A DNA stretch of 22,726 bases. It comes from Parachlorella kessleri (lineage: Eukaryota; Chlorophyta; Trebouxiophyceae; Chlorellales; Chlorellaceae). The DNA lies in NCBI GenBank assembly GCA_001598975.1, contig BBXU01003358.1, forward strand, positions 1-22,726, in the 5' to 3' direction. The notes under the pieces are model-generated. The model searched no databases. It saw nothing but the letters and a program-made list of their open reading frames with translations, and was not told where the DNA came from. This document shows positions 1 through 6,851 of this stretch, piece after piece; position 1 is the stretch's first letter; each line of letters begins with the position of its first letter. The position numbers and the translations under genes are program-made.

Positions 1-414
1 CCTTCCTTCGGTGGAAGATTGTGTGCTCACCACCCTGGGCCCAGGGTTGTCTCTCTTCGGTTAAAGGTTGTGTGTTGACCACCCTGGGCCCAAAGAAGCC
101 TTCCTTCTGTCAAAGGTTGTGTGCTGACTGCCCTGGGCCCAGGGAAGCCTTCCTTCGGTTGAAGGTTGTGTGCTGACCACCCTGGGCCCAGGGTTGCCTT
201 CCTTGGTCAAAAGGTTGTGTGCTGACTACCCTGGGCCCAGGGAAGCCTTCCTTCGGTCGAAGTTTGTGTGCTCACCACCATGGGCCCAGGTTTGCCTTCC
301 TTCGGTTGAAGGTTGTGTGCTGACTACCCTGGGCCCAGGGAAGCCTTCCTTCGGTTGAAGGTTGTGTGCTGACCACCCTGGGCCCGGGGAAGCCTTCCTT
401 TGGTTGAAGGTTGT
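1..414. repeat. 49-bp minisatellite, about 8.5 copies
   Basis: A tandem array with a strict 49-bp period begins before the window. Unit starts (ccttcctt-like) fall at 1, 50, 99, 148, 197, 246, 295, 344 and 393. Each unit carries a CTTCGGTTGAAGG near-palindrome and a CCCTGGGCCCAGGG palindrome, so each repeat could form small hairpins. Units differ by scattered substitutions. Because 49 is not a multiple of 3, open frames across the array rotate through all three frames and are not genes. The last unit is incomplete and ends near 414, just before the LINE-related sequence. Confidence 0.95.
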
Positions 415-476
415 TACTGATCGGGTTTTTTGTTTCTAGCAACTATGTAACAGCAACACACTAAGCAAGCCCTCCG
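415..476. other. Junction between minisatellite and LINE 5' region
   Basis: This short stretch holds the end of the minisatellite and a T-rich run (ggttttttgtttctag), then the ATG at 477. It probably contains the LINE 5' boundary, but no target duplication can be identified because the LINE 3' end is outside the window. Confidence 0.4.
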
Positions 477-1062
477 ATGGACGACGACCGTTGGCAGCCG
501 ATGGCGACCGCAGCGACCAAGACCCCTCCCACTCTTTTCTGGACGGGTAACACCGTCTCTACCAAACAAAGCTGCGCGGTGGCAGTGCTCTTAGCGCTGC
601 TACTCAGCATGCTGCCCCCCAACCCCCACGGAGTCCCACCGCGGTGGGGTCCACACTCCGGCAAAGCAGAACCCCCATATATGAAAGGAACCACGCAAAG
701 AACGCAACTGGACCTCGGGCAATCGCTGAGCTGTGACCCATCATGCAACGGACCATCAAGGCAACCGCCACCGCCTCGTGCCACCACCCCTTTGGACACC
801 CTCTCAAATCGTATTAACGGGAATAGCTGGGCTGAACTGGCCGCAGGAGGAGAGGACGACTGCAGGTGCCATCACCGATGCCAGGGAACATGCCAGGAGC
901 CACAGGTTCGGCGTGCACGCCAGATCAGGAGCTTCTTGAAGCAACGACAGGTAGATCGCTATGAGCGCTGGATAACAGTGACAATACTGCCACGGCTACA
1001 TGTCAGGGCATGCCACGTGCCGATCGAGCTCTTACAAGTTACAGACACCAGCCACCCTATGG

Positions 1063-1107
1063 TAATAAGACGAAGTTCGACTAGTATAGCAAATAGACTG
1101 ATCATAA
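1063..1107 (+). repeat. 45-bp direct repeat, left copy (target duplication)
   Basis: This 45-bp segment is identical at all 45 positions to 1449-1493. It begins taataagacg and ends ctgatcataa. The two copies bracket exactly the 341-bp SINE-like unit, as expected for a target-site duplication of unusual length. Confidence 0.9.
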
Positions 1108-1448
1108 AAAAAAATGCCGCCATGGGATACCACCACGATAAGGGACCCCTTTGTCGTGCCATGGGTCACGGGTTCGAACCCGGGAGGTTGCTGATTTTTC
1201 GGCCTCCCCGGGAGGGGGAAAGTGGTACCCAGCTTGCTGGGGGAGGGACCCCCCGATCTAATGGCAGCAGGCGGGCCGACCCGTCTGCTTCCCGTCGCCA
1301 TGATAGCTGTCCCCTGCCCTCTGGCAGGGATACGCAGCCGTGGTGTCGTTAACCCACGCCGCAGGCACGTCAACCACTGGTTGTCCTCCTTGGGGAAGCC
1401 CCACGGGCTAGGCCTCAAGTAGCCACGGAGTAATATTTCCCTTTTTTT
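1108..1448. mobile_element. SINE-like insertion (341 bp) between 45-bp direct repeats
   Basis: The insert begins with an A-run and ends with a T-run. About 60 nt from its left end it carries GGGTTCGAACCC (about 1170-1181), which matches the RNA polymerase III B-box/T-loop consensus GGTTCGANNCC. The body is rich in short inverted repeats, such as a GC-rich hairpin around 1242-1258 and ctgccctctggcag around 1314-1327, so its RNA would be highly structured. No convincing A box or full tRNA cloverleaf is visible, and the B-box core is palindromic, so orientation is uncertain. The identical flanking repeats indicate a recent insertion. A tRNA-derived SINE is the best reading. A non-autonomous element of another type is possible. 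Confidence 0.6.
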
Positions 1449-1493
1449 TAATAAGACGAAGTTCGACTAGTATAGCAAATAGACTGATCATAA
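1449..1493 (+). repeat. 45-bp direct repeat, right copy (target duplication)
   Basis: This is the second, identical copy of the segment at 1063-1107. It lies directly after the terminal T-run of the SINE-like insertion. Confidence 0.9.
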
Positions 1494-1584
1494 TTAGCCA
1501 GTCACGGTGGAGGCAGGGTGACACACATGCTCCGCACAGTCCACCTCAGCAGCGGACGAGGCAGAACAAAAGCCTGCACGCTAG

Positions 1585-2100
1585 GCCAGCAGCGCTGCTA
1601 TTAAGCGGTACGAACCCAGCTGGATTAGCTGGGAAGCAGTGTGCTTGAGGACCATCTACAGTGCGCTCGAGAGGTGCTGTGACTTCGCCAGAGTAGCTCT
1701 ATCCTTGCTCTATAGACTCCCAAGCGATCCAGCAGCCTATTTAGTAGAACTAGCATGCTACCGCTGGCAACATCTTCTGTGCTCCTGCTTTCATAGGCAC
1801 AGCCCAGGCTCTGCCAACTTCAGACTGACAGCTATGCACTTGGGGGCTTTGCGACAACTTTTACTAATTGCTGGGGACGTTGAAAGCAACCCGGGGCCTC
1901 CGCAGCAGCGTGGGCCCCTCTCAGCCAAGCAGCTTCAGCAGGCCCTAGGAGTGACTGACAGTAAAGCCTTGGCAGCTATGAGGGAGTTACATGCTTTCAC
2001 CGCAAACTTGGACGACACCAAAGCCCGCCAGCTGGCCTACATTGCCACCAAAGTAGAGCAGGAACTAGCCCAGTGGACACAGCTAGATTGCAATCACAAT
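1585..2100 (+). pseudogene. LINE ORF2, N-terminal part with 2A peptide
   Basis: The frame is open from 1585 (after a TAG at 1582-1584). The first in-frame ATG is at 1834, and GTG 1639 is an alternative upstream codon. It encodes LLLIAGDVESNPGP, a match to the 2A consensus D-[VI]-E-x-N-P-G-P, followed by a Gln- and Lys-containing helical region (QQALGVTDSKALAAMRELHAF region). If ATG 1834 is used, the 2A peptide lies at the extreme N terminus. A short N-terminal peptide would be released and the main polyprotein would start with Pro. The frame continues to 2226, but homology-like sequence moves to the next frame between about 2040 and 2100, which marks the first frameshift. Confidence 0.75.
1834..1899 (+). 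other. 2A translational recoding peptide
   Basis: The segment encodes 22 residues ending in D-V-E-S-N-P-G-P, with the Gly codon at 1894-1896 and the final Pro codon at 1897-1899. All positions of the class-1 2A core (D, V/I, E, N, P, G, P) are present, and it is preceded by a Leu-rich stretch as in viral 2As. Known function: the ribosome skips formation of the Gly-Pro bond and makes two proteins from one frame. Similar peptides are known at the N termini of trypanosome L1Tc/ingi elements and several animal APE-type LINEs. Confidence 0.85.
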
Positions 2101-2680
2101 TGCTCACCAATGAGTTGTCCAGCTTGCCGTGGCAATTGTCTCTTGAACGACACAGGGAGCACTACTTCCCCAGACTATATGCCAGGTCGCAGCGTCTCAC
2201 CACCTACGCACCCCCACGTGTGGTGAAATCCATCCCAGATGGCAGCTGCCTTTTCAACTCATACTGCCTGTCACTCACATCCCAACAAATCATTGGACCC
2301 TGGGCATTGCGTTTCAGAGCAGGCCTCTTCTTTGCTAGACATGGCACCACAATCATTCAGCATGCGCCAGCACACCACACTGACGAATATCATAAAGAGC
2401 TAACCAAATCACTGCAGCTAGCCTTCCAAACCAGCCCGCCAGGCTGGCAGGGGAGCCTTGGCATCGCAGCGTGCACAAGCATACTTGGCTGCCCCACCTA
2501 CACTCTATTCCCGGGCATTGATGCCCGGCGGCCCCGCTGCCAGGCCAGCTACTACTCCCTATGCTACCAGCCACTCGGGGCAGCGCCATCATCATATGCC
2601 GACAAAATCCCTTTCCTCATCTACTACACCAGCTCCTGCAGCAGCAAGCAAGACAGCCGGGGGGGTTCGCGACAGACCAC
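2073..2680 (+). pseudogene. LINE ORF2, OTU-like cysteine protease segment
   Basis: In this frame the sequence IPDGSCLFNSYCLSL matches the OTU catalytic signature D-G-x-C-[LF], with the nucleophilic Cys codon at 2247-2249. It is followed by helical sequence and a beta-rich stretch ending DKIPFLIYYTS (about 2598-2630), as expected before the catalytic His strand. The frame is then lost between about 2600 and 2665, and the best candidate His is in FATDHFSPGF, whose codon is at 2678-2680 in the next frame. OTU proteins are deubiquitinases or polyprotein proteases. OTU domains are known in some LINE polyproteins. Activity of this copy is unlikely because of the frameshifts. Confidence 0.65.
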
Positions 2681-4050
2681 TTCAGCCCTGGCTTTCTCCA
2701 GCAGCCAAATGAGCATGCAGATCTCGCCAACCAGCTCGAGCTGCTTAACTTCATGCCCAACCCTGCCAGTGCAGACATCTCATCCGGATCAGCCCACAGT
2801 GCGCTCCTAACTCCTGTAGAACAAGCGGCTGCCGAACAGTTGGCAGAGCGCATTATCGCTATCCTGAAGCAGGAGAATCAACAACAGCAAATGAACCCCC
2901 GCCCCCAGCCTAAGCACCAGGCGACATCTCGCAAACGAGCCCGCCCCGCTGCTCGCCACACCCAGGTGGCCCAGGCTGCCATCCGGGCAGGCCTCAGCAC
3001 CAAGCCTAAAGCGCCAACAAAGAGGGCCCTTGCTCCCACCCCCGATGCACACGCCAACGCAGCCACAGGCCAGGCACCCGCGCCAGAGGCTGCCCCTGCC
3101 CCCGCCTTGCCCGCTAAGCCTAGAGGCTCACCCAAGCGGGCCCATGTTGGCCGTGTGCAGAAGTGTAGGAAGGTGGAGAAAGGGAAGGCACCGGCCAAGC
3201 AGGGAGTTGGGTCACGGAACACCATCACAGCCTACTTCCACGGTGGCAAGGCGGCGGAGGCAGCACCTGCGCAGGCCAAAGAGGGCACCGTCCGTCAAAC
3301 AACCATCTCTTCCTACTTCAAAACGACAGGCCGCAACACCGCAGCACAACAGCGTCAAGCGGCACTCACCAATGCTCTCAAGGAGAAGCACATGCCACTT
3401 CCCACTGGCGGACCCCCGCAGGCCAGTCCTGGCTGCCCCTCCGAGAATGACAAATCCGAGAGGAAGCCCACTGGCCCTGCAACACCTCCCCCCCATATAC
3501 CACCAAGCAACGGCCTCAAGTGCATTGTAAAGAATGTCATGGGGGGCACGACAGTTGAGAGAGACATGGAAGACGTGCGTCGCAAACGTCGCCCAGCTAT
3601 CATGATATATACTGAGCTCAAGCTAACCAGCAGGCAGAAGGCAGGCAACTATTTGCAGCGCCTGTTCCAAAGGTCCTACACAATCGAGTACAGCTTTGGC
3701 CCCGCGGCCGCTCGCCCGCCCGGGGACAAGAGCCGTCAGCGGGAAGGGACAGCAGGGGTGGCCATCTGCGTTAGCAAAAAGTACGCCACACCGCAAACTC
3801 TGGAATGCCTCACCCCGCCAGGCCTGCAGGGGTATGTGGCGCACATCCGGCTGGCGTCTCCCCAGGGCCGGCCACTAGAGGTTGTGGGGGTGTACCTGCC
3901 AGGGGATGACAAAGCCAAGCAAACACTGATATACAACTACACCAGCGCAGCCGCTGAACGTTGCAAGAAAGAGGGAACTACACTCCTTGTGGGCGGGGAC
4001 TTCAGCGCTACCCTCTTCCCGAGGACAGGTCGAGTGGACAAACTCGCAAG
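2640..4050 (+). pseudogene. LINE ORF2, basic PIP-box linker and N-terminal half of APE endonuclease
   Basis: This frame (open 2561-4174) encodes a Gln/Glu-rich segment, then a long Ala/Pro/Lys-rich basic linker (RKRARPAARH, KPRGSPKRAH) typical of nucleic-acid binding or nuclear localisation. Two PIP-box-like motifs follow at 3215-3319. The APE fold starts near LKCIVKNVMGG (Asn about 3533), with the catalytic Glu in IMIYTELKL (codon 3614-3616), GTAGVAICVSKKY, VVGVYLPGDD and LLVGGDFSATLF. The usual GDFN is GDFS here, which could be an inactivating change (AAC to AGC) or a family variant. The frame leaves the domain between about 4030 and 4060. Confidence 0.85.
3215..3319 (+). other. Two PCNA-interacting (PIP-box-like) motifs
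   Basis: The second motif, QTTISSYF (3296-3319), fits the PIP-box consensus Q-x-x-[ILM]-x-x-[FY]-[FY] completely and is followed by KTTG, as in FEN1-like PIP boxes. The first, RNTITAYF (3215-3238), fits except for the Gln. They are 19 residues apart in a basic, Ala-rich linker just before the APE domain. PIP boxes bind the sliding clamp PCNA. Human LINE-1 ORF2p is known to use one, located between endonuclease and RT. Confidence 0.6.
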
Positions 4051-5487
4051 GCCGACAAAAAGTACCAACAGTTCGTGTCTGAGACCCACCTGTGCCCTCT
4101 CACCGGCTGGGAGGCGAACAGACAGCACACATACTGGCAAAAGAGGGCATCGCCCTCGGCCAGCAGCCGTATAGATGACCTGCTGGTGTGCTTAGAGACT
4201 CTCCCCACACCAACGAAGGCGCAAGACTGGCAGCCCTGCACGCACGACATTCTCATTGACGGTGATGGCGGGGACCACGATACACTTATGGTCGAAGCAC
4301 CCTGCCACATCCTCGGGTATAGCCCCCCTCCCACACAGAACAGCCCCCACATGGAGCCCCGTCGGCGGCTGACTCCCACCGAAGATGAGAAACGCCGGCT
4401 GGCTTCGGCACTAGCCACAAGTGCCGACCTGGACCATCTCACGCAGACCCTAAGCAATGCTGCTACTCAGTGGCGGCAGGCCAGCGAGCAGGCCCTGGCA
4501 AGCACTCTAGCTACCTTGGAGTGTGAGGACCAGTATCCACAAGCCCTTGCCACCGCTCTCGGAGAAAATGGGGTGCCCTTAGACACCGCTGACCGCATGG
4601 CCGCGCAACTCCAAGACTGCCTGGCCCATGTTCATAAAACTGCACTTGAAACCTGTACTACCACCACAGTGCGTGGGACTCACACACACGACAAGCAAGG
4701 GCCCTACCTGTCACGTAGCCAGCGATCGAAATATGAGGCGATCATGCACAAGACCAGGCTTCTCCACCTGGCGCGGCGCATCGCTCAAGACCAAGCTGCC
4801 GATCAGGACACTGAAGAAACGTTTGACATTCTACGCTCGCGATTGCAAGCGGCTGTAGCCTCGGCTTCAGCTTCACCCGCGCGTGCACTTAGCGGCTGCC
4901 CCACCAGGGTTGTAGACGAGACCCTTGACAGCATTCAGAGCACCATGAACACTTCAAACAAGCAAGGACAAGATAACACGCCGCACATTTCACTGCTAGC
5001 AGCTATTGATGAGGCCCAGCACGCTCTCACCTTGGCAAAAAATCTCGAGCGTCGCCAGTCCAACAAGGCCCGCTACAAGAAAGCCCAGGCTGCCTTCAAC
5101 AGCCTGCTGGCCAAGAACCCCAAAGAAGGCCATCGCCGCATCTTCGGACAGGGGCTGCCTCCCGGCACACAGCCACTGGAATCCCTGCGGCATCCAACCA
5201 CAAAAGCGATCACCAACGACCCCAAAGAGAAACTGGAAATCCTGCACTGGCTTCACCAGAGCACTGCCAAATCCGTGCAGCCCAAAACAGGCACATACCA
5301 GTTTGATGGTATCGAGGCATACTACCCCCATGACAAGCCCCTAAACTGCCAGGTAAATGACAGCTACCAACTGCAATCTAGGGCGCAGAGGCGGAAGGGA
5401 GATAACATGCTACATCAGATTCAAAACTACAACATGTTTAGGGAATGCGTCAGCCACCTAGCCAACCGCAAAGCCACAGGCTGGGAT
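4035..5487 (+). pseudogene. LINE ORF2, C-terminal half of APE endonuclease and N-terminal part of RT
   Basis: After a frameshift near 4030-4060 the APE domain resumes with KKYQQFVSETHLCPL, then SSRIDDLLVC (the S-x-IDY-like strand) and GGDHDTLMVE, whose Asp-His pair corresponds to the C-terminal SDH catalytic motif. A long helical linker of about 250 residues follows (about 4340-5130) with charged heptad-like sequence. The RT N-terminal region ends KATGWD, the start of the conserved KA.G.D.IP.E motif. The codon GAT at 5485-5487 is the last LINE codon before the left LTR at 5488. The continuation is at 17577. Confidence 0.88.
5484..5487. repeat. Target-site duplication GGAT (left) of the LTR element
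   Basis: GGAT directly precedes the left LTR and is repeated at 17573-17576 directly after the right LTR. Removing one copy and the element joins TGG GAT to GAG ATT in the LINE RT frame. Confidence 0.9.
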
Positions 5488-6050
5488 TGCCAAGCGAGCG
5501 CGAGCCCCAGAAAACTTTTTGCGTTCTGGGTAGCTATGGCTCACTAAAACTCAGGTTCGTTGCGTGATTTGGGGTGCAGAACCACCCAACTGTGCCTTTC
5601 GCCTCTTCCTGTGCAAGTGCTTAGGGCAGAGCTTTGGGACTTTCAGCAAGTACGCTGTTACAGTAAGGCTGGAGCCTGTACTGGGTCTGTTGCCTTTCCT
5701 TTTCCTTTGACGTGAGGCCTGTTTGACTGTGACGTTCTGTGTTCCGTTTGAATAAGAGCTGTTACATGAACTGGTCTTCACAGAGAACTTTAAGGGCTTG
5801 ACAGGGCAGGGGGAAATCAGGGAGGATTAGACCACGAACCAAAGAAAACACAGTTTATATAGGACAGGGGAACGCAGTTGCCGAGCATCTGCAATGCAGG
5901 TTCATAAGAGCTAACCAGAAGCGTCTATACAGCTTCCACAACTAGGCACAGGCAATATATATAGCAGGGAAAGACCTACACTAATTTTTTCCATGGCAAG
6001 GTCCAGGTGTCAGTCACCCAAACGAGTCAGGCACCACATGGTGCTTGGCA
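5488..6050 (-). repeat. 3' LTR of the gypsy element (563 bp)
   Basis: The LTR begins TGCCAAGC and ends GCTTGGCA, a perfect 8-bp terminal inverted repeat. Against the right LTR there are about 9 substitutions and three indels (1, 11 and 1 nt), roughly 1.5-2% substitution, so the insertion is not very old. On the - strand it contains TATATAAA (5861-5854) and TGTAA (5662-5658), the latter a likely poly(A) signal if the algal TGTAA rule applies. A second TGTAA (5766-5762) lies in the 11-nt segment absent from the other LTR. Confidence 0.95.
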
Positions 6051-6274
6051 ATTGCCATGGCGGGCGCTAGAAAAAGCGGGCTCCGTCCGCTTCAAACAAA
6101 CTCAATTTGGCATGCAACATGTGGTGCCATCGCATGCTCACCACCAAAAGACTTGTACACCTGGCCTGATATCTGGCAAGGCAGTCAATTACGCTTGCAT
6201 CCACTACCGTCTTGTCCACGCATGCTGGCCACCTGTCACGCAAGATGACTCACTGATCCTAAGGCGTGGAAACA

Positions 6275-6353
6275 AAAAAACTCTGGGGTCTTGGGGATCT
6301 CGGGAAAAAACTCTGGGGTCTTGGGGATCTCGGGTCTTGGGAATCTCGGGTCT
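6275..6353. repeat. Short tandem repeat (30-bp unit plus 16-bp partial units)
   Basis: Two exact 30-bp copies (6275-6304 and 6305-6334: an A-run, ctctggggtc, ttggggatctcggg) are followed by a 16-bp variant (tcttgggaatctcggg) and a truncated unit. It looks like a small minisatellite that grew inside the element. No coding role is apparent. Confidence 0.9.
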
Positions 6354-6592
6354 TGAGGAAGGCACTCCACATCTACTCACAGGCTTGTAACCATCCATCA
6401 ACTTCCAAAAGCATGCCAACAATTCCTGGGGCATGTCAATATCCCTAAACACCCAGCAACCTCACCTTCCCCGCTGGCTGCATTCTCCGCTGGCGGCATC
6501 TCACATGCAGCGCGCTTGAGGGCCGTCTTCTGCTGGTACACTTGCCTCTTGCGAGCGACCCTGCTGAACAGAAGCACAGCCAGCATGTGCAT

Positions 6593-6597
6593 TTACA
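6593..6597 (-). terminator. Possible poly(A) signal TGTAA of the third gene
   Basis: TGTAA occurs on the - strand 255 nt downstream of the predicted stop of the spliced gene. In chlorophycean algae UGUAA is the usual polyadenylation signal. The spacing is plausible, but five-base matches are common. Confidence 0.4.
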
Positions 6598-6851
6598 CCA
6601 ACCACCATCTGAACGAGTCACTCTTCTAATTATAGCCACAGTTTTAGTGACAAGACTAATGGGCATTTTATACTTCTACTCAACAGTCCTTTCCAGCAAG
6701 ACATCTTATCTCAACCTTCATTTCTGACAACAACAAAACAAGACCTTGGGCTGATATCTAATCTGGCAACCTAAAAGGCAGGGTCCTGAACCAACACTGT
6801 ATAAACGACATCCCACACCACAAGTGCTGACCGTCCCGGTCAGCTGCAGAC

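Larger units (their letters stand above)
477..1648 (+). pseudogene. Candidate LINE ORF1, interrupted by the SINE-like insertion
   Basis: An open frame starts at ATG 477 and enters the SINE-like unit. If the insertion and one 45-bp repeat (386 bp in all) are removed, the frame continues without a stop from 1494 to a TGA at 1646-1648, giving about 261 residues. The stop overlaps the beginning of the ORF2 open frame, which is one frame back. The product has a hydrophobic stretch near residues 32-45 (SCAVAVLLALLLSMLPP), a Cys/His cluster (CRCHHRCQGTC) and an Arg-rich segment after it. No RRM or retroviral-type CCHC knuckle was recognised. The position upstream of ORF2 and the restored frame suggest ORF1 or a 5' leader frame. 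In GC-rich DNA a frame of this length can arise by chance, so the coding call is weak. Confidence 0.4.
6051..6851 (-). other. 3' non-coding region of the element, with possible decayed exons
   Basis: This stretch lies between the end of the third gene and the 3' LTR. The part from 6600 to 6851 is AT-richer and resembles a 3' untranslated region. Around 6565-6400 on the - strand there is exon-like sequence: a polypyrimidine-AG, a basic frame (RKRQVYQQKTALKRAACEMPP) ending at a GTGAGG, then DIDMPQELLACFWKLMDGYKP ending at GTGAGT. These could be remnants of another coding exon or chance. No complete gene is visible. Confidence 0.4.

Noticed and set aside
170..358. Open frame inside the minisatellite
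   Set aside because: The 49-bp period rotates the frame and the protein is just a translated repeat. No gene signals are present.
1..414. CRISPR array
   Set aside because: Repeats are directly adjacent with no variable spacers, and the context is eukaryotic.
1140..1200. A tRNA gene around GGGTTCGAACCC
   Set aside because: Only the T-loop/B-box core fits. The T-stem is imperfect and no acceptor, D or anticodon arms can be formed.
2073..2226. Overlapping frames as two separate LINE genes
   Set aside because: Domain-like sequence passes from one frame to the other, which fits a frameshift in one ORF2 better than two genes.
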